A stretch of DNA of 64,000 nt from Apiotrichum sp. Y4204 (Eukaryota > Basidiomycota > Tremellomycetes > Trichosporonales > Trichosporonaceae), in NCBI GenBank assembly GCA_025531455.1, contig JAMYHL010000029.1:620001-684000 (forward strand), written 5' to 3'. The notes beneath the pieces were generated by a model. It did no database searches and was not told the origin of the DNA. It saw only the letters and a list, made by a program, of their open reading frames with translations. Below, in pieces: positions 46,853-59,000 of the stretch (its first letter is position 1; each line of letters begins with the position of its first letter). The position numbers and the translations under genes are program-made.

Positions 46853-48293
46853 ATGTTCGCGCTCGCGACCCTCCTCCTCCCCATCGCTGCTGCGGCACCG
46901 TGGTTCCAGCCCGCGGACAGCCCCGCGGCCAGCCTGTTCAAGCGCGACGGGGCCACCCCCGACCCCAACTCGCCCGGTAGGTTTTGCGTACTTTGTGTCT
47001 CGTGTTCCTCAACGCTAACCATCAGACTGGGCCTCTCACTACCCCCCGGCCCTCACCGTCCCCAACGTCAGCACCATCCCCAAGCCCTGGCTCGACAAGC
47101 TTAACAGCATCACTCTCCCCTCGTCCAACCCTGTCGCTACCCTCACTGGCTGCTGCAACATCAAGTACAATGTGAATGGAAAGATGGTCGACGGCATGGA
47201 CCCCTCCATCTGCTCGTTCACGGCCGGCTGCCACACCGACACCGACCTGTTCCTTGCTCCTGATGGCGTGTTTGTGGTGAGTTCAGCGGGTCGTCCAGAG
47301 GCCACTTCGTGCCATGTGCCATTGTGCTCCAACACTAATCGCAGCTTACCTTTGATGACGGCCCGACTGAGGCGTCGCCCGAGCTCTACTCGTTCCTGCA
47401 GCAGAACAACGCCACCACCAAGGCGACCCACTTTATGATCGGCGGTAACATCCTGGGTGACCCCAAGGGCATGCTTGCTGCCTTCAACGGAGGTGGTCAC
47501 ATTGCTGTGCACACCTGGTCGCACAAGTACAGTGAGTCTGAAGAGGCTGCACAGTCATTACAGCTTGCTTACAGTCACAGCCACCTCCCTCTCCAACGAA
47601 CAGGTCGTCGCCGAGCTTGGCTGGACCATGCAGATCATCCACGACCTCACGGGCGGCCGTCTTCCGGCCTACTGGCGCCCTCCCTACGGTGACACTGACA
47701 ACCGTGTCCGCGCTATTGCTGAGCAGGTCTTTGGCATGAAGGCGGTTCTCTGGAACCGCGACACCAACGACTGGGCTATCGGCGACAAGCCGGACGTCAC
47801 CCGCGACACGGTTTCAAACACCATCTGGACGTGGCTCACCGGTTCCAAGTCTCCCGGTATCCTCGCCCTCGAGCATGAGCTCAACCAGAACACTGTCGAG
47901 GTCTTTATCGGCCAGTACCCCAACATTGCCAAGCAGGGCTGGACCGTTGACAATGTCGCCGACGCGTTCAAGCTCCACTGGTACCAGAACGCCGAGGACA
48001 ACCAGGGTCCCATTGCGGTCCCCATGAACGTCTCGGAGATCGCCCACGACCTCAACAAGACCGCCCCCTTCCCTGGAGCCTCGTCTGCCGTGCCCTTGCC
48101 CTCTGGCTCCATGACCACTCTCCCAAAGAACGGCTCGACCTCTGGCACCGCAAATGGCACCGCAAATGGCACGGAGCCCTCTGGCAAGCAGAGCAAGCAG
48201 AACAACAAGGACCAGGCAGGCAGCGGCGCTGCCGCCCTTGTCATCCCCGGCGCGACCACCCTCGTCGCCGCACTCTTTGTTCTCTTCCTCTAA
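46853..48293 (+). CDS. chitin deacetylase, secreted and GPI-anchored
   Basis: Carbohydrate esterase family 4 enzyme that deacetylates wall chitin to chitosan at the cell surface. Exons 46853-46976, 47026-47276, 47345-47531, 47581-48293 give 424 aa; introns are 49, 68 and 49 nt. The signal peptide [16 protein letters not shown] is followed by a KR processing site. CE4 motifs: LTFDDGP with D129 and D130, HTWSH (metal-binding H181 and H185), [20 protein letters not shown] and ILALEHEL. The C-terminus is a Ser/Thr/Asn/Gly-rich stalk with several N-glycosylation sequons (NGS, NGT), then a hydrophobic tail ending [10 protein letters not shown], a GPI signal. The last acceptor is ambiguous: AG at 47574 or at 47580, differing by two residues. 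All other phases are fixed by the motifs. Confidence 0.95.
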
Positions 48294-50490
48294 TCTGATC
48301 CCCTCATGAACCCATCAGACACTGTCATTGGACTCTTTGGTCTTCACTGCAGACGATCTCACTCAGCCTGTGCCCACTCCATACCTTTCGCATAACACCC
48401 ACATTCCATCCCTCCCCGCACAGCATCGCTACGGACAATCACTCTACGGACTATTTATATACAGCCTCGAGTCATGGATCGTCAACGGATCCGTTGCTCG
48501 TAATAGCATGTAGCCAGATGCAATACTTATGCAATGAGCGCAATGATAAGCACAGCACCATGAAACCTGCACATTCGGCATGGAGCCGCCAGCCAAGAGC
48601 CGTAAGCCGGGAAGAAGGAACACGGAAAGCCCATAACGTGACCCTCTCCCCCCAACCGAGTCGTCTCCATAGAGAGATAGATGGCGGGAGGCTCTCGCTG
48701 CAAGCCGCCTCGCTCGAGCTTGCGCACGCTCACACAAGCTCAGTGCAAAGCTCGCTAGCTCGCTATTCGCTCCGATCACACGAAATGCCAGCCACCAGAA
48801 ATAGCACGGAATGCCCACAGGCCACAGGGCGCAGCGCACGGGCCCCAACAGGTCTGTGCGTGGGCAACGAAGAGTGCGCCTCATTCCGCAGAATCGCGTG
48901 TTTGTGTGCAGAAATTCTCACGCGCGTGTAGAGTACGCGTCGCGCTCCATACCGCCCAGCTAGGCAGTCTTGTTGCTTGTTGGTTGGCGGTCACGAGGGT
49001 CTGGGTGGAGGAGTGGGAGGGCATCGGTCATATCAGTGCAAGTGAGTCATATCTACGTCCCGAGAGAGGAGTTCAGTCATCAGTCAAGTTGCGAGTCACC
49101 AGAGGTGTATCGCATGTACCGGCTGTGGTGCCTCATCTTGTCAACGTACAGCAGGCGAAATCCTCCTGTCCAGAAGTCAGGACATATCGACAGAACTTCA
49201 AATCTTCATATCTCCAGTTCTGCAGACGTCCTTGCTCACCAAAATCGGCACATCGGCGGGTTCACCTTTTGATCTCCGCTTCTTCCAGGGACGTAGGGAC
49301 GGTTTTTATTTCGGCGGCAACCTCGACAAATACCTTTCGACCTTGACCCCTTGACCTACATTCTTCTACTAGTACCAACGTATCGCCAACGCCAAGAATC
49401 AAAGCTATCCCAGGGAGGGTTGCAGGGTGCTGGCAACGAAGAGTGGCGCGGGCCTCGGATCGGTAGGCGCTCCACTCGCTTCGACATCGAGGGGGAGACA
49501 GCTGATCGTACTTGAAGCTGTCCTGTCGCCACCGCTCTTCTCTTATCAAATACAAGAGTCCGTTATCGGGCGTCTTCAGAGCGAGGTTCGCGGATCTGCG
49601 GCTCTGCGGATCTGCGGATGCAACCTGGTCCGAGCTTCCGAATTCTGCGAGTGTTGGCAGCGCAGATTTTGTCCACCTTTTTTCGCTGCTCGCGATCCTC
49701 GTGTCAATGGCGGTGATCAGCGTGACTCTCCAATACCCTCTCCCTGATTCCCTGATTGACTCCAGGGTCTGGTGCGCATCACATGTCTGCCATTGCCGCT
49801 GATCTAATGATCAACACCTTCCTTCCTTCCCCCCTGACTCTTCTGCGCCATTCGGACCCCCCTGCGGATCCCCCTGATTGCCCCGGTCCCAATCGCACAT
49901 CACGGTATTGAAAGAAAGTCGGATATGTATATCCTGCGTATCCTGGTTATCCTGGATATCCTATCGCTCTCCTGATTACCCAGGGATCCAAGGCCTAAAG
50001 ACGAACCTCTCCATATCAGAGTTGTTCTGTGGTTTATGAGCGCGCGGTGCGCAGCCTTTACTTGCACTCGGAGGATGCTCAAAATTAGCCCGCCAGCAGT
50101 CGTCACTGCCCCGTCCTATTGGCCCCTCGTCCCTTCGGCCCTGACGGCGCCCAACTTGGACGGCCGCAACTTTTCGTTTTTTCTTAATAATAGTTTCTTC
50201 ACAACACCATGTGCTTCGCTCAGATGCTCGAGTCATACCGGGCCGCGGGGCGCGGAGCGCCGTTCCCCGCTGTTGACGAGGAATGGAGCAGTCCGAGGAC
50301 GGAGATGGCCCGTGGCCTGTGCGTAGAGCTCGGAGTAAAAGTGGTCGTTATCCACTTACTGTTCCTCACCGATACTGATCGCGACGGCGACTCGACAACC
50401 ATACCGGGCTGAGCCCTCGACCTCCATCTCTTCGTCACTACTATCCGTTATCTAGCTGCCAGCGCTGAGCGCACCCATCCACAGCTCACC
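48294..50490. other. 2.2 kb intergenic region
   Basis: It lies between the chitin deacetylase stop and the permease start, both plus strand. There is no supported gene. It contains short TATCCTGG-type repeats at about 49927-49963 and GCGGATCTGCGG-type repeats near 49590-49620. The permease promoter and CT-rich leader (50410-50490) occupy its right end. Confidence 0.5.
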
Positions 50491-52497
50491 ATGTCCGACG
50501 AAAAGGAGAAGAAGCCGGCAGACTCGTCGCCGCCCTCGACTGACGGCGAGCCGTCCGTCACCGCTGCGTACGCCTCGGACCCCGCACACCCGGATCACGA
50601 CCCCGAGAAGGCGTACCGCTACGTCCAGGAAAATGGCAACCTTGTCATGAATGGTGGGCTAAAGCTGGGAGCAAGGGAGAGGGGGGAGGGGCAAGCTGGG
50701 CGTGATGCTGACGTGAAAAGACAACGGCGAGATCGACGGCGGCATGAAGCGTACCCTCAAGGAGCGTCATATGGCAATGATTGCCATCGGCGGTGCCATT
50801 GGGACTGGTGAATATTGGCGCCGCGCGCCACGCGTATCCCTCTGACGGCAGGTCTCTTTGTCGGATCCGGCATGGCGCTGAATACCGGCGGCCCCGTCGG
50901 CGTATGGATCGCGTACTGCATCATGGCTGGGATGGTGTACACCATGATGGCCGCGCTGGGGGAGATGGCCGCGCTCTTCCCCGTCGCGGGCGGGTTTACG
51001 CACTACGCCTCGCGGTTCGTCGACGAGTCGCTCGGATTTGCTGTTGGCGTAAACTACTGGTACTCGTACGCAGTCACAATTCCGACCGAGCTCGTAGCGA
51101 GTGCAATCGTCATTTCGTACTGGGACACGCACACACATCCAGCAGTATACGTGACCGTGTGCTTTGTGTTCATCTACGCAATCAACTTTCTCGGCGCGCG
51201 CGCGTACGGCGAAACCGAGTTTTGGTTTTCGGCCATCAAGGTCGTCACGATTATCGGCCTGATCCTCCTCTCGCTCGTCCTCATGTGCGGCGGCGGGCCA
51301 AACCACGACCCCATCGGGTTCCGGTACTGGCGGAATCCGGGGCCATTTGCCCAGATTGCCATCAACACCGTCTCGGGGGAGCCCTCGGAGATTCCCGGCC
51401 GCTGGGGCCAGTTTCTCGCGTTCTGGACAGTCTTTGTCCAGGCCGCATTCTCGTTTATCGGAACGGTGCGTGCGAGTGGTACAGTGGCAGCAGTCTGTGC
51501 TAGCTGTGCTACTGTAGCTGTGCTCGCTGTGCTCGCTGTGCTGTGGCTGACGGTCAGGAAGTGCTGGCCACCACGCTGGGTGAGGCCGAGAACCCGCGGC
51601 GCACCGTCCCCCGCGCGATCAAGAGCGTCTTCTGGCGTCTCGTCATTTTCTACGTCTTTGGAATCTTCTTCGTGGGTTCCTACCCATAACCAACCCCCCA
51701 ATTAACCCCAGATCTCCGTGTTGGTGCCATACACCGACCCGCGCCTGCTGAACGGCTCGGGCGACGCGTCCGCCTCGCCGTTCGTCATTGCCATTAACAA
51801 CGCGGGAATTAAAGCACTGCCGTCAATCGTAAACGCAGTCATCCTCGTCGCCGCCTGGTCTGCCGGCAACTCGGACCTGTACGCCGCCTCGCGGACGCTC
51901 TACGCCCTCGCCATTGAGGGCAAGGTGCCCCGCGGCTTTGGCTACGATCCCTTCCGGTACTGCACGCGCAGCGGGGTTCCCGTGTGGTGTGTCTTCGTTA
52001 CCGGCCTCTTTGGCTTTCTCGCATACCTCAACTCTGGCGGGGAGAGCGCAACCGAGGCCTTTAACTGGCTGTACAACCTGGCGGCCATTACAGGTATCCT
52101 CACGTGGTGGGCGATTCTCGTGTCGTACCTCCGCTTCTTCTACGGTCTGAGGGCACAGGGCCTCTCGCGCGACGACCACCCGTACAAGGCCCCCCTGCAG
52201 CCGTATCTATCCTGGTTTGGCTTGTTCTTCTTCACCATTGTTATTTTGTTTTGCGGCTTTCAGGTGTTCCTCAAAGGAAACTGGTCGGCGGCAAATTTCG
52301 TCGCGGCATACATCTCCATTGGGATTTTTATCGTTTGCTGGGCTGGGTGGAAGCTCTGGCACCGCACGCGCTGGATCCCGCTTACCGAGATTGACTTTGT
52401 CTCTGGACGGCGCGAACTCGATGCCATGGAGGAACAGGACAAGATCCGCTTCAAGCCCGACTCGTGGTGGCAGCGCGCGAGCAAGATGGTCTTTTAG
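50491..52497 (+). CDS. amino-acid permease (yeast AAT/YAT family)
   Basis: Plasma-membrane proton/amino-acid symporter of the APC superfamily. Exons 50491-50653, 50721-50807, 50852-51465, 51558-51671, 51712-52497 give 587 aa, typical for the family. Introns are 67, 44, 92 and 40 nt. The cytosolic N-terminus is charged (MSDEKEKKPADSS) and leads into KRTLKERHMAMIAIGGAIGT. GAIGTGLFVGSG is the TM1 unwound substrate motif; GEMAALFP and GEAENPRRTVPRAI are diagnostic. About twelve hydrophobic segments follow, and the C-terminal tail holds the usual PYKAPLQPYLSWFGL loop. Substrate cannot be read from sequence alone. Splice joints are fixed by these motifs, for example IGTG joined to LFVGSG. It converges on FAB1 with 509 bp between stops. 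Confidence 0.95.
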
Positions 52498-52957
52498 AGA
52501 ACTTCCGAGAGCTTGGAACATAGAGCATAGAACATTCTGTAGTATCACTGCAATGCATGGCATGGGATCCGGAAAAGAATTGATTGCTCTGGGGCTGGTG
52601 CATCACGTTGCTTTTCTTTGTCTGCCTCTACTTAAGCTTTGTCTTCGCCTGACATGCATCTGATCAACGAGTGAATAAGGGATCAGAGGAATTAACTCGA
52701 CACTTGTGGCACGGCCACATTCTGCAACTTATCCGCTCCATGCCCCCCTCATGATCCATCCAGCAACGCACACCTACGGCATCTACTCATACTCATGCAT
52801 CTGTGCCCCACCGACACAGTCTAATGCTACAATTACAAACGGGGGGTACGTATAGAATGCGGGTATGAAGAAGCACAATGAAGAAAAGAGGTGAAGCATA
52901 CTGCTCCACGATTTCGTACTTTTGTTGTTGTTCATGCTGATCGTTTCGTTGCTTGCT
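52498..52957. terminator. convergent 3' region of permease and FAB1
   Basis: 460 bp between the permease stop and the repeat array at the FAB1 end. It must hold the 3' ends of both transcripts. No canonical poly(A) hexamer stands out. Confidence 0.4.
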
Positions 52958-53012
52958 CGTCACTCGACCGTCACTAGACCGTCACTAGACCGTCACTAGA
53001 CAGTCACTAGAC
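52958..53012. repeat. five-copy 11-mer tandem array over the FAB1 stop
   Basis: Five head-to-tail units of CGTCACTAGAC, the first with CTCG and the last starting with A. On the FAB1 strand each of four units carries TAG followed by TGA; the last-listed unit (53002-53012) supplies the actual FAB1 stop at 53009-53007. Confidence 0.85.
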
Positions 53013-56000
53013 CACCTCCTCGACGACCTCCTCGCCGCCGCCCGTGGCGCCGTCCCACCGGTCCGGGACGGACGGAAAGTAGCGCTCCATCGCGGTACGG
53101 AAGCGCTTGCGGTCTGCGGCGTCAGCGGGGATGACTGTAGGGACTCACACTGCACAGGTGTGACAATGGTGGGCTCTGTCCGCCCGGCACCGCCAAAGTC
53201 CTTGACCCAGCTCTCGATCTTCTTGTCCAGAGTAAAGGGGCGAAGCTGTCTGTTAGCCAGCTAGACAGCGAATAGGTAGCTGAACTCACGAAATCGACCA
53301 CGCCGACGACAAGCTCCTTGTTGATATTGTCGACGCCGACGACAAGCGAGTAGTCCATAATGTTGAGATTTGAGAGGAAGAGCGTGTCGTTCCACAGGCC
53401 CGTGATGAGGATGCGCTTGCTGTGGTCGCGGAGATAAAGAGGGTTGGTGTGCGAGATCTCCATGAGGTTTTCGTCGAGGAGCACCTCGTTGGGCTTGCCC
53501 GTGGGCTTGACGAGGCGGTTACGCGTCGAGCCCTTGAGGTCGTAGATCTTGGAAAAGGTACGCGAATAGAACAGGTTCTCCTGCACGATGACGTTCATCT
53601 GCATCGACCGCCCCGTGACCGCGTTGCGGAAGCCAATCTTGAAAATGCCGTACGTCTTGGCCAGCGCCGTCGGGCGCCCGCGCTGCAGGGCGGTGGCGGT
53701 GTACTCGAAATACGCCGGCGCAAACTTTGTAATCGCGTCCATCTCGTAGCGCGAGATTTCCTTGACGATAAAGCGATCGTCCTTTGTCTTCAAAAAGGCA
53801 CTGCCACTCTTTCCGCCCGACGCATCAAACTTTGCGCAGCGCGCGAGCGACTCGACAAAAATGTCTTCGCACTGGCACGACTGGCGGAGCGCAGCAAACT
53901 GCTCGGCAAAGAAGATGCGGCAGCTGATCGTGCTCGACCCAGCCTCAAAGTCGTACTTCAAATGCGTGCCGACCTCGCGCCGACCGTGGTCTTCCTGCTC
54001 CATCGCCTCGTCAATCGAGACAATGTCCCACAGCCTTTCGCTGCCGACTTCCTCGAGCAGGCTTGGCTCCTGCCGCCGCGCCTTGGCCTGGCCGACCGTG
54101 CGCATCTGGTCGCGGTAAGTCTTGGACGAGAGCGTGAACGCAATGATGCTCGTCGGCTCGTTCTCGCGAACGATGACACGTGAATCGACGAAAATGTGTT
54201 CAGCGGCAGACAGCGGATACTCGAGAGGCGTAAAGTCGCCAGCACGGAAAGCCCAGAGGCCCGTGAGCGTCTTGAGGATGCTGCTCCGCTCTGGGCCGCC
54301 GCCAGAGCTCATCTCGCTCTCGCTCATCTGCGATATCTGCGAGAGATCCTTGCGCCCGCCCTCGTCCTCTGTCGGCGGATGCGGCTGCGGGGTCATGGGT
54401 GGGAGAGGCGCGTTGGTGTCAAACGGCGCAAGCTCAATGTGAAGGCGGTCCTTGCGTCCGGGGGCATCGGTACTGGCACTGGCTTCCGAGGGTTGCACAG
54501 GGGGCACCTCGCTGCTCGGTGTGTCGCCATCTGGCGTGGGTGCGGCAGTGACAGGCTCAGGCTCAGCCGTCTGCTCCGCAGGCGCAGGGCCTTCGCCTTC
54601 TGGAACAGGTGCCGGAGCAGCTCCGGTCTGCGGCAGGCCCGACACTACGGGCTCCTTCTTCGCTGTAGACTTGCGGCGGGGCCGAACGCGCCCCGTAGAA
54701 TCGACACTGTACTCCGACGCGTCGCCCTCGTCCGCCTCGTTATCCGCCGCTGACGAGTCCGAGTCAAACTCGTCTTTGAACGCGTCGCGCACGTTGTTGA
54801 ATACCTGGACCTTGGCCTTGGTGACGCCAACGCGGCCCGCACGCTTGCCACGCGCCTGCGACATGCGCTTCTGACGGTCCCGCTCCGCCTCGCGCGAGAT
54901 CTTGTCAAAGTGCCGCGCGATAGACGTGACGCGCGTGCCTGCGCCAACTACGCGGCGGGGCAGACCGCGGATGTGACCGGGTGAAGGCTGGGTGGACGTG
55001 CCCTCGGAAGCTTTGCGCGGCGTCTTCGCACGGCCCGGAAGCCGCGGTTTGCCCTCGTGGCTCAAGGGCTTTCCCAGAGCCAACCGCGGAGTGGGAGCCG
55101 CGAGACGACCGTCCTTGATAGATCGATGGCTCGGCGACGGCGAGGTAGCGCGTGACCGCGGGGGGCGCGACGAGGAGCGGTCTGCTGCGCGACGCGGCAG
55201 GCCCTGGGCCGACGCACCGCGCGAGGCACCGACCGCATAGCTCCTGTCCGGGTCGGAGAAGAGATTGGAGCGGGAGCTGGAGCTCTCGCCCTTGGTCTGC
55301 TGCTCGTGGCCTCTGCGGCGCAGCCGGGGCCGACTGAGATGAATTGCAGCATCGCTGTCTGAGATATCCGGTGGGTCCATGCGCCGGCGGGTACCGCCAA
55401 TCGAACGGGGCCGCTCCAACGACGACGCCAGATCCTCCGGGGGTGGCTCTGGCGCTTCGAGATGCCGACGCGGGAGGCTCATGGGATGGGTGCGCTCCAG
55501 CGACGACGGGATATCCTGCTGTGGGATTGGCTCAAATCTCTGCCCCTCGGTTGAGTCCTGGAAGCGCTTCATGAGATCTGCAACGCTGGGCGCCGGGCGG
55601 GAGCGGCGGGGAAGGCGCGAGACAAAGCAGTGAGCATCGCTGTCCACCCCACTAGACGCAATCTCGGGGAACGTGTTGGAGCGCGCAACAGGTGCAGCGG
55701 AGATGGTCGAGTCGCTGTCATAGTCGCTCACAGGCATGGACAGTGGGTTAGTGGCAGAACGGGCGAGCGTGGGTGTGGGAGTAGTAACCGACTCGCCCGA
55801 GTTGATATCAGGCTGAATGATAGTCGGCGACTCGACAGGCAGCAACTCGAGGGGGTTCGCCACCTCGCCTCCAGGTGACTCGGTACACATAGGAGAGTCG
55901 AGCGGCGTAGGGGGAAGCTGCATTGTTGCCTCCAAGTTTTCAGCAGTTGTCGGTGACGTCGGCTTTGACGAGTCCCCGTCCCCACCCTTTTCCGGTTCGT

Positions 56001-59000
56001 CCACTTCCGGCACAGACAGGTTGGTGATGTTCTTATCAAGAGTACCAAACACATCCTGCGTCGCAAACAGGCGCTTGAGATGGGTGGCAGTCATGCGGCG
56101 GAGATCCTTCTCTGTGGGCGTGTACATCTTCTCCACCTCGAGGAAGTCGAGACTAGGGCGTCAGCATGGAATTGACGGTCAGATCATCACACTCACTCCC
56201 ACTGGATGACCTTTTCCTGGAGGGCCTGGAGCACGACGTTGATAGCAAGGACGTCGGTCGGGGGCGTCTGCTTGTACGTGCGATTAAGGAGGTTGACCAT
56301 CTCGTCGCGGTCCGCAACCGCGCGGGTGAGGAGCGAGTCGCGGTCCTGGCGCAGTTGGGCGACCTTTTCGGGGTCGACAATATCGTCTGTGAACCCGCGC
56401 AGGCGGAAGAGCACCGAGTCGAAAAAGGCCGCGGTTTTCTGTAACGCGCTCTCGTACTCCTGGTTCTTGATGCGCACCTTGTCCTCCACTTTAACGAGGA
56501 GCTTAACGCACGGCCGCACAGGCTCGTACAGCTCAATCTCGTCGTTGTGGATGCGGATAACCATGTTGTGATGCGCAAAGTAACGGATGTGCTCGCGGTA
56601 TGCGTCGTGCGTGCAGCCAAACCCGGTGACCGTCTTTGGCGGATAGAAACAGTGCTCAAGATACGAGCCCCACGACATGCGCCACGTCTCCTCGCGGATG
56701 ATGGTCGGCTCCCACGACTTGTTGCACTGCCGGCAGTAGCTCCACGTGAGGATCTGCTCCTCGTGCCCGGCCAGGGGACACATGAACTGCTCCATGACGA
56801 TTTGCAGGCGCCGGTCGGCATGCACGAGCACGTCGTAGTGGAAGAGCATAAGCTGGTCGCACGCCTTGTTTGGGCACAGGCGGCCGGCATTGCTGACCAT
56901 TGAGCCGAGGAACTGGCCCAGGGTCTGGTCGTCATCCTGATAGAAGTTGATCTGCTGGCGCGTCGGCTCGGTACACGGCTTCTCTTGGCCCTGGCGATAC
57001 AGTGCCTGGAGGTAGATGATGCCCTGGTAATCCTTGGGGTGCAGGGGCGTCGGATGCCTCTTGACATAGTGCTGCCAAATCTTGAGCTGCTCGGAATGCT
57101 CATACTCGACAAACGCAAGGCGGGACACCTCTGTGAAGTCTTCAGCCTTTAGGAGGACACGGTACGGATCACCGATGAAGCTTTTGGGGCCAGCATTGAT
57201 GATCTGAGAAGAGGATGCGCTGGTGGACTGGGGCGTGGGTGGAGGGAGGAGCTTTTCTGGAGGTACTTGCGTCTGGGGCTGTGACGGTGCCACGGTCCCA
57301 GGAGCTGCAGGTGCCGGGGTGCTCAGCGGGAGCGCCTCGTGCTCTTTGGTGGGAGAGCTAGGCGGGGCGGACGTCGGGGTTGCGCGCCCGCCATCGTCCT
57401 TGGGATCCGCCGGCGCCTGAGAAGCGGAGGCAGTTGGAGTTGTAGTGGCTGCCTCCGTGGGCGTGGTGGTGGCGGTTGCAGCCGCGGGAGGGGCCGGGGC
57501 TGGGGCTGGAGCAGAGGCCGAGGGAGCGGTGGTTGCAGGGGCGGCAGTAGTCTGAGCAGGTGCTGGTGCGGGTGCTGGACCTGGAGCCGTCGTCGGTGCA
57601 GTCGCCGGGGCGGCGGGGGCTGGAGCTGCCGCCGCCGCAGAAACAATAGCAGAAGCAGGCTTCTCCCCCTTCTCCTCCTGCAGGATCTCGCTCATCTCCT
57701 TCTCGTCCTTGCGCTTACGGAGGAGATTCAGCGTGCGATCCAGGGCGGCCATCTTTGCGAGGGGCATGGGTGGTGGGAAGCGGACGGCGACAGACGCACT
57801 GAGCACGGTAGTGAGGTACGGCTCGAGCGACTCGGCGATCTCTCGCGAGAGGCGGAGCGCGTCGTATTGCGCCTGGTCCTTTTCCATGTCGACCTCGGTC
57901 GCGCGCGGGGTCGCTTCGGGGTCGCGCTCTTCTGTCGATCCGAACGCCTTGTGCGGGTTCGCGTCGCTGTCCGACAGCATCTTGAGCAGCTCCTGGTACT
58001 CCTCCGGCAGGGGCGGGTGCGGCGGGAGCATGTGGAACTCGTCGCCGTAGAGGAACGCTTCGTTCTTGAGGTGGTATGCCACGAGGGTCATAAAGTCCGC
58101 AATGACTTTGACCTTGCCGAGGATCGACATGTCGCCGCCGCGGAGGATGATCGTGCCACCAAACCCGTTGTGCGTCCCTTCAAAACGCATGTACGTCTTC
58201 CGCCGACCAGGGATCAAATCGTGCTCAAAGGTCTGCACCCTAAAGTCTGCACAGCGGCCGAGGCGGGGCTCGAGCGCAAGGCGGTCCATGGACGCGATAA
58301 TGTCGGCGTGGGTGCAGCGCGCGACCTGGTGAATGGCCGAGTACTTGACGCCACGCGCAACGACGATATTCGCCTCGTACAAGAAGTCGAGCGCGATGCG
58401 CGAGACAAATCGCTCCACGAGGACAATATGCGGCCGGAGGTCGATGATGCGCTTCGTGAGGAGGCGGAGGTAGTCGCGCTCCTGCTTGAGAATCGGATCG
58501 AGCGACATGAACTGCGTCTCAACACGATGGTAGTCGAGAGGGAAGGTGATGAGCATGATGCGCGGGTTGACAAGCCGGCGCGCCATGCCCTTGTGCGCGA
58601 CATTCTTCGTGATCACGATTCCGTCAACATACTCCGAGTCTGTAATCTTGCCGCCGGGAACCTTTTTGATCTTGACATACGTGCGGATGTCGATCGGGTC
58701 GCCCGTACGCTCTGACGGGCGGAGGTTGGTCGACACGCGGAGCAGCAGCCGGCTCAGCACCCTGTGCCATGTCGGCGGGTGCGGAACTGCCGACCGGTCA
58801 ATGCTCTGCTGGAGCATGCTGTTAAAGTGCTCTAGCGAGAGCCGCGAGAGGAACTCGTTAGGTGTGACGAACGAATGTGACCGTGCGCGCCACAGCCCGT
58901 CCTTGCGCTCCGAGTCGAGCAGCGCACTCAGCCCGCGCAGGCTCTGCACGGAGCTTAACCGCGTGCGCAGCCCAGGGAACTGGTGGGCATAGTGAAAGGA

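Noticed and set aside
57339..58715. 458-codon frame opposite FAB1
   Set aside because: Antisense shadow of the biased FAB1 coding sequence; Arg/Gly-rich as expected from the complement of Ala/Pro codons.
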